Assembly (NCBI RefSeq): GCF_042477335.2
Contig: NC_091256.1
Coordinates: 45,401,001 to 45,465,000 of the forward strand
Source: Ovis canadensis
Lineage: Eukaryota; Chordata; Mammalia; Artiodactyla; Bovidae
DNA length: 64,000 nucleotides
Direction: 5' to 3'
Part shown: positions 43,171-55,092 of the stretch, one piece after another
Position numbering within the stretch: position 1 is the stretch's first letter
Layout: every line of letters starts with the position of its first letter
The notes under the pieces: model-generated
Databases searched by the model: none
The model's input: only the letters and a program-made list of their open reading frames with translations
What the model was told of the DNA's origin: nothing
Position numbers and translations under genes: made by a program

Positions 43171-43649
43171 TTCTCCTTTCAACACATTTTTACTTCTGTG
43201 CCCATAGAAGTATCCTTTAATGTGAGTTTTCTTTTTCTTCAAGGATGATAGAAACTTCCATTTTCCTATATGCTGCTTATTACATGTAATTTGTTCCATT
43301 TCCCTATGGATGGAAAACTAGAAAATGGCAACCAAGCATTTGGGACCTGTTTCTCTTTGATCTTCTGCAATTAGCTTTCGCTTTCATCCCAAAGCAGGAT
43401 TTACCAAGATAGGCTGTTTCCCTTGATAATGTAAACTGATTTGCACTATCTATAGACAAGTTATTTTTATTCTATAAATAATTATTTTGCAATTTCTTGT
43501 AACAGGGAAAAACTAATCTGACTCCACAGTGAATCTATTTTTTTTAAGCTCTAAATTTTGCACTCTGCAGCTAATTGCCTTGCTAATTCTGCACACAGGC
43601 ACATTAATCATAAAAGGATTGTGACCTACAGCTTGAAGTATGAATTATT
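43171..43649. other. Unassigned sequence
   Basis: Nothing recognised. Confidence 0.35.
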
Positions 43650-44095
43650 AGAAAGATAACTCTCCTTTGCTTAGTGATCACATATTTCATAAAGAAATAA
43701 GCGGTTTCAGGACAGGAAAGGACACTTGTCTTAGGACAGGAAATGACACTCGTTGAAGACTTATAAGAATGACATGTCCAGGCCTACTATGAACAAATGC
43801 TGCAATACCAAAGAATTAACATGTCAGCTTCAAGGTCTGGCAGGCTCCAAGAACTCTGCAACAGCCCTTCACCTTTTGATCTTTCTCTCATCTCCCCCTC
43901 TGTAGCATAGAAGAAGCTTGTTTTCAAACCCAAATGGAATGGTTCTTTAAGATGTTAGTCTGCCGTCTTCTCAGTTTGCCAGTTTTCCAAATAAAATGCT
44001 GCTCCTTGCCTCAACAGCTTGTCTCTCAACTTGCTGGCTTGTTGGGCGGCAAGAAATTTGAGCTCCAACTCGGTAATAATATCATCAGAAACTCA
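43650..44095 (+). mobile_element. ERV LTR (R/U5 shared with 6180-6689)
   Basis: Ends with agtctgccgtcttctcagtt, aaataaaatgctgctccttg, cctcaacagcttgtctc and gggcggcaagaaatttgagc, matching the 6.5-6.69 kb LTR end. The upstream part has a 24-base direct repeat (43709-43732, 43733-43756). The 5' limit is approximate. Confidence 0.65.
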
Positions 44096-44141
44096 CTCTA
44101 AGGATTGTTAATCAAAAATTTCACACAGCATTTAACTCTTA

Positions 44142-44336
44142 GGAAAGTGAAGTTGCTCAGTTGTGTCTGACTCTTTGCGACCCCATGGACACCAGGCTCC
44201 TCCATCCATGGGATTTTCTAGGCAAGAGTACTGGAGTGGGTTGCCATTTCCCTCGCCAGGGATTCTTCCCAACCCAGAAATCGAACCCAGGTCTCCCGCA
44301 TTGTAGACGGACGCTCTACCGTCTGAGCCACCAGGG
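44142..44336 (-). mobile_element. Bov-tA SINE with perfect target duplication
   Basis: Antisense copy; the 12-base duplication atttaactctta flanks it at 44130-44141 and 44337-44348. Confidence 0.96.
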
Positions 44337-44441
44337 ATTTAACTCTTACTACAAGGGAAATTCATAGCAAATAAAAGCTTACCTAGTGCTTCTGTGGTTC
44401 CCATGTTTCATAAACACATTGACAAGTAGTTACAGGGCTCA

Positions 44442-44668
44442 GGCTTTCCCGACAGCTCAGTGGTAAAGAATCCGCCTGCAATGCAGGAGACACAGGAGAT
44501 ATGGGTTCGATCCCTGGTTGGGGAAAATGGCAGCCCATTCCAGTGTTCTTGCCTGGAGAATCTCAAGGACAGAGGATCCCGGTGAACTGTAACATGGGGG
44601 CACAAATAGGTGGACACAGTTGAGCGACTGAGCGTGCACACACATACACACACACACAAACACACACA
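44442..44668 (+). mobile_element. Bov-tA SINE with (CA)n tail
   Basis: Head ggctttcccgacagctcagt; end gttgagcgactgagcgtg, running into an interrupted (CA)n tail at about 44636-44668. Confidence 0.94.
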
Positions 44669-45009
44669 ACAGGGTCTTCAATCTGTCTAGCCAATTTTCA
44701 CACAATTGAATTGTGAAGCAGCAGGAGGGAGGTCTAGGATTGTTAGAAGCCATATATGATGTCTTCCCAATCCTGGCTACTTTTTTGTTCTGCAGAGACC
44801 ACCAAGCATGTGCAAACTCACTGCTTCTGCTATAGGCAGTGACCTCTGGACTTGACAAATCCAACACAAGTCCACAGAGCACTGGGAGATGTAGTTTGGA
44901 TCCCTTCCTATAAAGCTGTTGGCTGGATTTCTGGGGGAGGGAAAGCATTATAAAAATATACATAATTATTCCTTGAGAGCCCTGTTCAAATACAGGATTA
45001 AAATTTTCA
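44669..45009. other. Unassigned sequence
   Basis: A minus-strand frame (44457-45014) spans this and the SINE but shows no domain and is half SINE-derived. Confidence 0.4.
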
Positions 45010-45092
45010 GTCACCTTGTCTTCTATGTATATTTAATCCCAGTGCCTGGCATGTAGCAGGTTTTCCATTAAATAATAATTGAATAAATGAAG
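45010..45092 (+). mobile_element. L2 3' tip
   Basis: tcccagtgcctggcatgtag, then attgaataaatga; the typical L2 terminus. Confidence 0.55.
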
Positions 45093-45589
45093 TGCTAAAC
45101 CTGAAGGATTCAGATTTTCTGACTACAGGATGGTATATTTTTCTACTTTTTATTAGTAGTTATTTTATTTAAAAAGTCCTTCCTTCTCCCCTCTAGTTGC
45201 AGTAATGCAAAGTTACCACTATAAAAAGATTAAGGGTATATGTGTCCTTATTAAAAAATTCTTCAAAAGTTTATCTTTATTTAATAAAATTTACTGAAAC
45301 TGCTATATCTAAGGCCCCATGCTTAATTTTTCTTAAAAAAGAAACTCACACTATCAATATTTGTGATCTTTTTTCAACTTAATAGCTATATGATGTTTTT
45401 ATGTTATATTCTCCATAATTTTTAATACATTTATGTATATATGCATGTGTGTGGTGATTTTATGTTATATGTTCTAGGGTAAGTGTCTTAAAAGCTATGA
45501 ATTTCTTTTGGAATGCTGTATTAATAGTTCATTAAGTTGCATCATTATTAAATATAGGGTATAGGGAATCCCTGTAAACACATGTAAGA
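45093..45589. other. Unassigned AT-rich sequence
   Basis: Nothing recognised. Confidence 0.35.
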
Positions 45590-45990
45590 GTCAAATATTA
45601 ATATCAGAATATATAATGAATTTCCACAAATCAATTAGAAAAATAAACAACCAATGGAAAAATGCAAGGAAGACAACTGTGATTCTTAACTCTGACTGAA
45701 CATTAGAATCACTGAGGACTTTTGAAAAAACAAAATGCCTCCCACTGGCTAATGACTGAAGAAAAATGTACAATATAAGAGTTGTGCTTTAAATTTTATA
45801 CGGGGCAAAATGAGGACTATATCCCAAAGGCAGCATTTCAGATCACTCTCAAGAACTGCTCCAAAGAGGTTAGAAGGGGAGGTAGAGGGAAAATTATTTT
45901 TTCTCCCCTGCACTATATATAAATATCTTTATTATATACATTTATCATTTATATAATTAATTATATATAAACATTATTGTATATATATGT
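45590..45990. mobile_element. Patchwork of L1, MER5, LTR-like and AT-repeat pieces
   Basis: 45590-45670 is L1-like (aatatcagaatatataatga); 45683-45740 is MER5-like (aacattagaatcactgagga); 45790-45890 matches 23385-23480 (ggggcaaaatgagga); 45900-45990 is an AT-rich simple repeat. Confidence 0.5.
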
Positions 45991-46000
45991 AATAATTATG

Positions 46001-46215
46001 GTGCCTACCAGGTGGCTCAGTGGTAAAGAATCTGCCTGCCAATGAAGAAGATACAAGAGACATGGGTTCAGTCCCTGGATTAGGAAGATCCCCTGGAGAA
46101 GGGAATGGCAACCCTTTCTAGTATTCTTGACTAGAAAATTCCATGGACAGAGGAGCCTGATGGGCTACAGTCTATGCAGTTACAAAGAGTCGGACATGAC
46201 TGAGCATACACACAC
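46001..46215 (+). mobile_element. Bov-tA SINE
   Basis: Head gcctaccaggtggctcagtg to gtcggacatgactgagcata. Confidence 0.94.
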
Positions 46216-46239
46216 AAAAAAAGTACAGAGCATGATTTG

Positions 46240-46350
46240 TTGAGAACTTTCATCTATCTTACTTAAGTTTCATAATTCCATGAGGTAATGAAAATCATTA
46301 ACCCCGTTTTACAGTTGAGGAAACTGAAGCCAGTGAACCTCAGTGACTTT
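46240..46350 (-). mobile_element. MIR SINE, antisense
   Basis: cataattccatgaggtaatg and ttttacagttgaggaaactg in the inverted MIR order. Confidence 0.6.
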
Positions 46351-47203
46351 GGCTGCTGGTATTCAGACATGGCAGGTCACAAAAGTGGGAGACAGGAAAG
46401 AAATATCGTTTGAGAGATTTCCATGTCAGGTAATGGGGACTGTGGGGTGTCTAGTTTATTCAGATCAGCGTCTCTACTGAAAGAGATGAAAGTACTGGAA
46501 GATATCTGAAAATGTCTTAAAGCATAGAAGAACTGAAATATAATGAGAAATGCAGCCCAAAATACAGGAGAAGGAAGAACAGGGAAGAGAGCAGGAATGC
46601 CACAGCTGACTTTTGCCCTTTGAGGCATTTGCTGGTCTGGATGAAAACAGCTGCTAAACTGACATGTGGGGAGAGGCTGACAGATAAAAGCCCAAGGCAT
46701 CCTCCAGAGAAGAAAGACAAAAGATGTCTTCCTCAAAATCAGACAAATCAGCAGAAATCCAGTGCCATTCCCCATCTTTCTAGAGCTATAGGAAGAATTC
46801 TCCTGTTGGGAGAGATTGAATTTTCTTCTTGTTGCTTGGGTAAGAAATGTGTCTCTGAGAGTTTATAAACCTAATGCCCATGTTTCCAGGGAATTGTATT
46901 CCATTCATATCAGAATCAAATGGTGAATTTAAGTGGTTGCAAACTGGTAATGCTCCAGAAATTTAGAAAATACAAATATAAACCCTCAGTAGAGGAATGA
47001 GCCTATGTTTCTAGGAACATTAGTAACTATTCCAGGGCTTTGAGAAGCTTATCATCAAAGATAACTAAATTCATTTGAATGGAAATCAGCTAAAACAGCA
47101 GATGACATAAACTGACCTCCAATGACTTTGAAAATTGAAATAAGACACAAATTATTCTAAAGGATGATTATAGTATTTAAAATATGACTTACTAAACAGT
47201 ATC
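46351..47203. other. Unassigned sequence
   Basis: Opposed frames at 46377-46775 (minus) and 46620-46868 (plus) show no recognisable domains. Confidence 0.35.
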
Positions 47204-48493
47204 TGTACAGTTAGCAAAAACAAGACCGGGAGTTGACTGTGGCTCAGATCATGAACTCCTTATTGCCAAATTCAGACTTAAATTGAAGAAAGTGGGGAAA
47301 ACCACTAGACCATTCAGGTATGACCTAAATCAAATCCTTTATGATTATACAGTGGAAGTGAAAAATAGATTTAAGGGACTAGATCTGATAGAGTGACTGA
47401 TGAACTATGGACGGAGGTTTGTGACATTGTACAGGAGACAGGAATCAAGATCATCCCCAAGAAAAAGAAATGCAAAAAGGCAACATGGCTGTCTGAGGAG
47501 GCCTTACAAATAGCTGTGAAAAGAAGAGAAGTGAAAAGCAAAGGGGAAAAGGAAAGATATACCCATTTGAATGTAGAGTTCCAAAGAATAGCAAGAAGAG
47601 ATAAGAAAGCCTTCCTCAGCGATCAATGCAGAGAAACAGAGGAAAACAATAGAATGATTCTGGGAAGACTAGAGATTTCTTCAAGAAAATTAGAGATACC
47701 AAGGGAACATTTCATGCAAAGATGGGCACAACAAAGGACAGAAATGATATGAACCTAACAGAAGCAGAAGATTTTAAGAAGAGGTGGCAAGAATACACAG
47801 AAGAACTGCACAAAAAAATTCTTCAATACCAAGATAATCATGATGGTGTGATCACTCACCTAGAGCCAGACATCCTGGAATGTGAAGTCAAGTGGGCCTT
47901 AGGAAGCATCACTACGAACAAACCTAGTGGAGGTGATGGAATTCCAGCTGAGCTCTTTCAAATTCTGAAAGATGATGCTGTAAAAGTGCTGCACGCAATA
48001 TGCCAGCAAATTTAGAAAACTTAGCAGTGGCCACAAGACTGGAAAATGTCAGTTTTCCTTCCAACCCCAAAGAAAGGCAATGCCAAAAAATGCTCAAACT
48101 ACCACACGATTGCACTCATCTCACACACTAGTAAAGTAATGCTCAAAATTCTCCAAGCCAGGCTTCAGCAATTCATGAACTGTGAACTTCCTGATGTTCA
48201 AGCTGGTTTTAGAAAAAGCAGATTGCCAACATCCGTGGGATCATCAAAAAAGCAAGAGAGTTCCAGAAAAACATCTATATCTGCTTTATTGACTATGCCA
48301 AAGCCTTTGACTGCGTGGATCACAACAAACTGTGGAAAATTTTGAAAGAGATGGGACTACCAGACCACCTGACTTACCTCTTGAGAAACCTGTATGCAGG
48401 TCAGGAAGCAACAGTTAGAACTGGACATGGAACAACAGACTGGTTCCAAATAGGAAAAGAAGTATGTCAAGGCTGTATATTATAGCCACCCCG
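47204..48493 (+). mobile_element. BovB LINE, reverse transcriptase part
   Basis: 5'-truncated BovB starting near acagttagcaaaaacaagac. Frames at 47393-47752, 47722-48015 and 48046-48345 hold the linker and start of the reverse transcriptase, separated by stops and frameshifts; about 27 bases are lost near 48218. It is interrupted by a solo LTR and continues at 48967. Confidence 0.94.
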
Positions 48494-48966
48494 TGTTATG
48501 CCCAAGTTGTGAAATCTCCCAATGACCACCAGGGAGCCGATATCCAATGCAAAAGCAAGAGAGTTTTTATTACCAAGCTCGAGCTGGGGTTCCCACCATT
48601 ACCGACGCAGCGGCTAAGGAGAGGAGCCCCGAACTCTGGGTTACATTGCTTATGTAGGATATTCTCTCACGAAAAATTCGAAAAACGGGAGTTTCCAGGT
48701 TAGGAGACGTCTAATTGGTTACCTTCTGTGGAAGGGTTAGGTGTTGGGTTCTAATTGGTTCCCATTTTCTGGGCTTAATTCTAATTTACTGGGCAGATCA
48801 TAAGTCCTGAACGTAAAGTCAGGAGATCCTGATCTGATTGGCTCGCAGGTGGTGGGGTGAGGTCAGGGGATTTCCAAAGACTCTTTCCTCAGAACTCTAA
48901 AATGGAGTCTTCTTCTTCTTCTTCTTCTTTTTTTTTTTGGCATAATGGAGTGGCTTAGGCTCTTCA
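48494..48966 (-). mobile_element. Solo ERV1-class LTR in BovB
   Basis: Plus strand runs from tgttatgcccaag to cttaggctcttca, so the minus-strand LTR is TG...CA bounded. On the minus strand: ccaatcag (48834-48841) and further CCAAT-like boxes, a weak TATA tacataag (near 48650-48658), and aataaa (48566-48571). A 4-base near-duplication (cccg / cctg) flanks it. This organisation fits gammaretrovirus-like ERVs. No internal viral genes are present. Confidence 0.8.
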
Positions 48967-49840
48967 CCTGCTTATTTAACTTATATGCAGAGTGCATCAT
49001 GAGAAACACTGGGCTTCATGAAGCCCAAGCTGGAATCAAGATTGCAGGGAGAAATATCAATAACCTCAGATATGCAGATGACACCACCCTGATGGAGAAA
49101 GCAAAGAAGAACTAAACAGCCTCTTGAAGAAAGTGAGAGAGGAGAGTCAAAAAGTTGGCTTAAAGCTCAACATTCAGAAAACTAAGATCGTGGCATCTGG
49201 TCCTATCACTTCATGGGAAATAGATGGGGAAACAGTGTCAGACTTTATTTTTGGGGGCTCCAAAATCACTGCAGATGGTGACTGCAGCCATGAAATTAAA
49301 AGATGCTTACTCCTTAGAAGGGAAGTTATGACCAACCTAGACAGCATATTAAAAAGAGACATTACTTTGTCAATAAAGGTCCATCTAGTCGAGGCTATGG
49401 TTTTTCCAGTAGTCATGTATGGATGTGAGAGTTGGACTATAAAGAAAGCTGAGCACCGAAGAACTGATGCTTTTGAGCTGTGGTGTTGGCGAAGACTCTT
49501 GAGAGTCCCTTGTACTGCAAGGAGATCCAACCAGTCCATCCTAAATGAGACCAGTCCTGGGTGTTCATTGGAAGGACTGATGTTGAAGCTGAAACTCCAA
49601 TGCTTTGGCCACTTGATGCAGAGTTGACTCATTGGGAAAGACCCTGATGCTGGGAAAGATTGAGGGCAGGAGGAGAAGGGGTGACAGAGGATGAGATGGT
49701 CGGATGGCATCATCAACTCAATGTTCATGAGTTTGGGTAGACTCTGGGAGTTGGTGATGGACAGGGAGGACTGGTGTGCTGTGACTCACGGTGTCGCAAA
49801 GAGTTGGACATGACTGAATGACTGAACTGAACTGAACTAA
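48967..49840 (+). mobile_element. BovB LINE, 3' part
   Basis: Resumes at cctgcttatttaacttatat, with the YADD motif region at about 49073, then the C-terminal coding part (frame 49124-49627) to the gaactgaactgaact tail. The frame at 49174-49728 on the other strand is a shadow. Confidence 0.94.
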
Positions 49841-49879
49841 AACAGTGTCGGTGAGAAACAGAAAATTATAAATTGGATA

Positions 49880-51520
49880 CCAGCATACTTGAAAAAAAAG
49901 AAAAAGGAAGTTCTCCAAAGGAAAAAAATTCAATAACTAATATTCAAAATTAATATAATGGATGAGTTTGGGAACAAGAGAAATTTATAGAAGATAGGTC
50001 AGAAGGAACAATGCCACATAGACAAAAAGAAAATATGGTAGCAAGTTTAAGAGATGTGAATAATAGAATAAATAGTCTACTGTACATTTAATTGAAGCCC
50101 TAATTTAATTGAGAGAAGAGAGAGAATTAAGAAAAGCAGTATATGAAGAAATAATGACAATAAATTCTCCAAAAGTGATAAAAGTCTGAAAGATTTCAAT
50201 TCAAAAAGCCTAACATATCCCCAGCTGAGTAAATTTTTAAAAAACAATGCCTAGATACATCACAGTAAAACTGCAGAAAATAGAAGTTATGAGAATATCT
50301 TAAAGCAGTCCAAAAAAAAAAAAAAAAGTAATAATATTATCTAGAATCCCATATGTGATGAGGTATCTTTCAAGAACATAAACAATACAAAGACATTTTC
50401 AGATTAAATAAAAATTGAGAGTGCCTCACTGGTAGACATTCTAAAGGCAATAATAAATATGTGGGGAAATCAAGACAGATGTCCAACTTCATCAAATAGA
50501 AAAATAATGTCATATAGAGTTTTTCAAAAGGGGTAAAACTAACAGACATGAAGTAAAGCAGTAATCTGGAGTGGCAAATGGAGTTAAAAGTGTTCTAAAT
50601 TTCTTTCATTATCTACAATGAGGTAAATAAATTAAATTTAGACATTAATGTGTTAATAAGACATGCTGTAATTTCTCAATCCACCACAAAAAGAACAGAA
50701 GCATAAAACTTCTAAACTAATAAAATGGGGGAAGGTAGACTAATAAAAAATAGATGTCAAGAGAAAAATAAAGGAAAAGATGTCAGATAAAGTATAAATG
50801 CAGGCCAAGAAATAAAAAACAGGAAAACAAAAATCATAATTAAAAAAAGAGATTCATTGGCTGCACTGGGTCTTCATTTGTGTGTGGACTTTATCTGGTT
50901 GCAGCAAGCAGGGGCTACACTTTGTGGTGATCCACAGGCTTCGCATTGTAGTGGCTTCTCTCGGTGTGGAGCCCAGGCTCTAGGCACACAGGTTTCAGTA
51001 GTTGGGGTGCCTGGGCTCAGTAGTTGCAGTCTGCGGGCTCTAGAGCACCAGCTCAGTAATTGTGGTGCATGGGCTTAGTTGGTTTACAGCACCTGGGATC
51101 TTCCGGGACCAGGGATAGAACCCATGTACCCTGCTTTAGCAGGCAGATTCTTAACCACCAGACCACCAGGGAAGCCCTCAAAGCATAAGTTTTATAGTAC
51201 AATAGAACCCAAATGTATCACTTATTTATACTAAATGCAGATGGACTGTAACTAAAGGAAATTTTATTAAAATTTATTATCCAATAAAAAGAAATACATC
51301 TAAAGCACACATACAGACTAAAAGAGTAGTCTATACAAACACTAATTTCCCCAAATCTGTATAGTTACATTAATACCAGATGAAATTGACCTTAAGGCAA
51401 AAGCATTATAAGAGATAAAAGGAGATATGATAAAATGTTCAAATCACCAGAGGATAAAACCATGATTAGTCTTTGAGGAAAATAAAGCAGGATTTACAAA
51501 AGTAAATCTGGAGTCTATGG
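49880..51520 (+). mobile_element. L1M relic split by CHR-2
   Basis: The first part has the ORF1 end blocks (cctagatacatcacagtaaa, aagacattttcagattaaat); the second (51190-51520) has ORF2 blocks (agttacattaataccagatg, attataagagataaaaggag). Both frames are destroyed. Confidence 0.6.
50846..51178 (-). mobile_element. CHR-2 SINE, near full length
   Basis: Antisense: ggctgcactgggtcttcatt, gggctctagagcaccagctc and the gaccaccagggaagccct head. Confidence 0.94.
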
Positions 51521-51668
51521 AATAATGATCCCCTCCAATCTTATGGAATAGTAAATTGGCTTATCTTTGTCATCAAGGAACACACCTCTGGTTAAAGTTG
51601 AGTTTATTAACTCTTTACAACAAAGGAGAACTCATAGTATGAAGAACTATAGGGCATTTGAGTCGTTG

Positions 51669-52084
51669 ATGTTCAGTCACTCAGTCGTGTCCGACTCTTT
51701 GCGACTCCATGGACTGCTGCACACCAGGCTTCCTTGTCCTTCACCATCTCCCGGAGCTTGCTCAAACTCATGTTCATGGTCAGTGATACCATGCAACCAT
51801 CTCATCCTCTGTTGTCCCCTTCTGCTCCTGCCTTCAATCTTTCCCAGCATCAGGGTCTTTTCCAATGAATTGGCTCTTCACATCAGGTGGCCAAAGTATT
51901 GAACCTTCAGCTTCAGCATGAGTCCTTCCAACGAATATTCAGGACTGATTTCCTTTAGGATTGACTGGATCTCCTTGCAGTCCAAGGGACTCTCAAGAGC
52001 ATCAATTCCTTGATGCTCAGCCTTCCTTATGATCCAAGTCTCACACTCATGCATGCCTACTGGAAAAACCATACCTTTGACTAT
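51669..52084 (-). mobile_element. BovB LINE 3' end, antisense
   Basis: From gttcagtcactcagtcgtgt to ccatacctttgactat, with a deletion near ctctcaagagcatcaattcc. Confidence 0.92.
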
Positions 52085-52429
52085 AAGAGGGGTTAGAAAG
52101 ACTTAAGGATTTGGCTTGTGTAAGGAGTTGTTCTCTGTTCCTCAGGCTGAAAGCTATCAAGTGGTAGAAGAGTATTGTTAAGGAAGGTAGTATAGTTATT
52201 TATGTTCCCCAAGAAACCTTGTGATTTCAGCTGTAGACATGAGAAAGTCATCTCTACTACAATCCTGCCTTTGTCCCTCTCCTTAGTTAAGCCAGATCTA
52301 CACCATTTTCTCATTATAAACCCTTAGTTTTAATTTTTTGGTTTTTCTACAATCAATATGGTTGTTGAAAGGTAATTTTCCTTTAGCCTTACCTTTATAT
52401 TCACGAGGTTAGAAACAAGTTTGATAAAA
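52085..52429. other. Unassigned sequence
   Basis: No gene or clear repeat. Confidence 0.35.
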
Positions 52430-53104
52430 CAAGAGGTTTAATCTTGGGGGCCCAAATGAGTTGCAAATATTTAGTTCTAGGGCCAGTTTCCATGAAATGC
52501 CTTTATTCATACATTCCATGCTCTCTGTTAGCATGAATCACTGACTTGACTGCACTATTCATAAACTGGATGCGACTGCCCCCTGAACAAAGTGCTTGGT
52601 GTGAGTGAAATGTTTTAATATCCCCTGATGAGAGACATACACAAGAGCAAAGTAAATTCTGAGTCTTTTCCCTTCTTTTTGGCCAAAAGTTCTGTTCAAG
52701 ATTTTGTGGCTGTAGCTTAATGGCTGTGACTAATTTTATTCTGTTACCAGACATTCTTTCTGGTTTCCTCCCATAGTTTCCATTTCCCTCCTGGTGGTTT
52801 GAGTCTTTACCCCAGTCCCTCCCCCAATCAGTCACCTGGGTCACTCTCCGCCCTTGAGATGACTTCATTTGGGCCCCAGTTGCCATGACAATGTCAGGAG
52901 TTGAGAGGACTGTGGTTTCCTATATGGAGTTTTGTTACTTTCAAGGTCTCAGCAGTTCTAATCTCTGGTTGCCTACTTTGGGATCTCCTTGGTTAGCGTT
53001 TACATAGATGACACTCATTTAATTTTCCTAATGACACTTCCCCCACATCTATACACAGTCACTCCTCCCCCATGCCAGCCTTTCAGAGGACTCTCCTCTG
53101 AAAT
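52430..53104 (+). mobile_element. Unassigned LTR-like repeat, copy 2
   Basis: Homologous to 21440-22030 in the same orientation: ccaaatgagttgcaaa, atgaatcactgacttgac, gctgtgactaattttattct, gttaccag and gtttccatttccctcctggt. Ends are undefined; the homology is clearest over 52430-52960. Confidence 0.55.
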
Positions 53105-53115
53105 ATACACCCCTT

Positions 53116-53244
53116 GTTGCTGCTGCTAAGTCGCTTCAGTCATGTCCGACTCTGTGGGACCCCATAGACAGCAGCCCACCAGGCTCCCCCATCCCTGGGA
53201 TTTTCCAGGCAAGAATACTGGAGTGGGATGCCATTACCTTCTCC
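53116..53244 (-). mobile_element. Bov-A module with perfect target duplication
   Basis: gttgctgctgctaagtcgct to ggatgccattaccttctcc; the duplication atacacccctt is at 53105-53115 and 53245-53255. Confidence 0.95.
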
Positions 53245-53255
53245 ATACACCCCTT

Positions 53256-53849
53256 AAGAGGTCTGAAATGGTTTGGATCTTTACATGTTTACTGGACAAC
53301 AATCCAATGCTTCCCACTTCTAGACCCTCAAAAATTGGATTGGTGCCATGTGGTGGGCGGTTGACCCTCGCCTATTCATGGAGAAAATTCTGCATTCCTG
53401 TAACTAGTTGGAACTTTCCAGATACCTGCAGTGGTTCTAGGCAGAGTGGGACAGGACAGGTGGGACTCTAGGGCCCACCTCAGTCTGATTCCTAAGATTG
53501 CCTGCTCTTTCTCTCTCTGCCATCCCATCCCGCTGTGTTTCCCTATAGCCTGAGCAAGACAGGGATTTTAAGGACTTTAGCCCGATCCAAATATAATAAT
53601 AATCAGGGTAAAAGTACAAACGAAGGTCTATGTACCACATATTTAAATAATTGATGTTTAAATCAAACTAAAATTTTAAATAAAGTATGTTCTATTGAAA
53701 CTGTGCCCCATAGGGTTAATAGAAACTGGTGACTGGAATTCTTGACCTTGTCTTATAGAACAACAGTTAAGGGTATAGGTTGTTAAAAACCCTCAGCTTA
53801 TAATCTGCCTTCACTGACCAAACTCACCTTAATTTATTATTTTTTTAAT
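53256..53849. other. Unassigned sequence
   Basis: No gene. The frame at 53437-53640 has no recognisable feature. Confidence 0.35.
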
Positions 53850-54127
53850 TTTTATTTATTCACTTATGGCTGTGCTGGGTCTTCGTTGCTACAAGCAGGC
53901 ATTCTCTAGTTGTGGAGAGCAGGCGCTGCTATAGTTGTGGTGTTTGGGCTTCTCATTGCACGGCTTCCCTCGTTGCAGAGCACAGGCTCTAGGCACTGGG
54001 GCATCATAAGTTATGGTACGTGGGCATATCTGCTCCACAGCATGTGAGATCTTTCCAGACCAGGGATTGGATCATGTTCCCTGCATTGCTAGGTGGATTG
54101 TTAAACATTGGACCACCAGGGAAGCCC
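53850..54127 (-). mobile_element. CHR-2 SINE, antisense
   Basis: tatggctgtgctgggtcttc, cttctcattgcacggcttcc and the gaccaccagggaagccct head. Confidence 0.93.
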
Positions 54128-54165
54128 TTGCCTTCAGGATTTTTTTGACTACTTAATCATCCCCT

Positions 54166-54445
54166 CGGAGAAGGCAATGGCACACCACTCCAATACTCTC
54201 GCCTGGAAAATCCCATGGACAGGGAGCCTGGTAGGCTACAGTCCATGGGGTCGTGAAGAGTCAGACATGTCTGAACGACTTCACTTTCACTTTCACTTTC
54301 ATGCATTGGAGAAGGAAATGGCAGCCCACTCCAGGGTTCTTGCCTGGAGAATCCCAGGGACGGGGGAGCCTGGTGGGCTGCTGTCTCTGGGGTCGCACAG
54401 AGTCGGACACGACTGAAGCAACGTAGCAGCAGCAGCAGCAGCAGC
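54166..54445 (+). mobile_element. Bov-A2 SINE
   Basis: Two modules joined by cactttcatgcattggagaa, with a (GCA)n tail. Its target duplication is aatcatcccct (54155-54165) and aaccatcccct (54446-54456). Confidence 0.95.
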
Positions 54446-54458
54446 AACCATCCCCTAT

Positions 54459-54661
54459 GGCTTCCCCAGTGGCTCAGACAGTAAAGAATCTGCCTGCAAT
54501 GTGCGAGACCTGGGTTTGACCCCTGCGTCAGACAGATCCCCTGAAGAAGAGCATGGCAACCCACTCCAGTTTTCTTGCCTAGAGAATTCCATGGACATAC
54601 GAGACTGGCAGGCTATTGTCCATAGGGTTGCAAAGAATCGGACACTGACATTTTCACTTTC
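54459..54661 (+). mobile_element. Bov-tA SINE inserted in the target site of Bov-A2
   Basis: Head ggcttccccagtggctcaga to gacattttcactttc; perfect aaccatcccctat duplication at 54446-54458 and 54662-54674. Confidence 0.95.
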
Positions 54662-54689
54662 AACCATCCCCTATAGATAACATCTCTGA

Positions 54690-55092
54690 CATATGGGTCA
54701 CAATAGTAAGAGGTGTTTAAGCTGTTTTTCAGAAACTTGGAGGAAGTTCTTTTCCAGTTTGAGTCAGCTAAATCTGATTGGGGTTACCAACCCTAAAACT
54801 GGGCCTGTGCCTTTTGATGTCAGACCTTTTGTGTGACCTTTTGACGTCAGAGGAGTGAAAACCCCATGCTCAGATGTTAAGTGCCTCCATTTCTAACATG
54901 CATCCCATAAAGAAACATGTGACTCAGGGATGGCCTTCCCCACTCCTAACCACCCTGCTTCTTCGTCCCTTTGGGACTGTGTACCTGAGATTTGTTCTCC
55001 TGTCTTGCTTGGTGGCCTTGTGAATAAATCCTTTCTCTGATGCAAATTCGGTGTCTCAGTGATTGGCTTGTTGTGTGTGGGCTCAAACAAAC
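54690..55092 (+). mobile_element. ERV LTR
   Basis: U3-like part with a palindromic tgacgtca at 54842-54849, then a polyadenylation signal in gtgaataaatcctttctctg and an R/U5-like aattcggtgtctcagtgatt and gcttgttgtgtgtgggctc. The 5' limit is approximate. Confidence 0.6.

Noticed and set aside
46377..46868. 132-residue minus-strand frame with hydrophobic stretches
   Set aside because: No recognisable family, an opposing frame on the other strand and no promoter or splice evidence.
47393..49627. Several long frames with reverse-transcriptase-like sequence as host genes
   Set aside because: They are broken BovB LINE pieces with stops, frameshifts and the LINE 3' tail.
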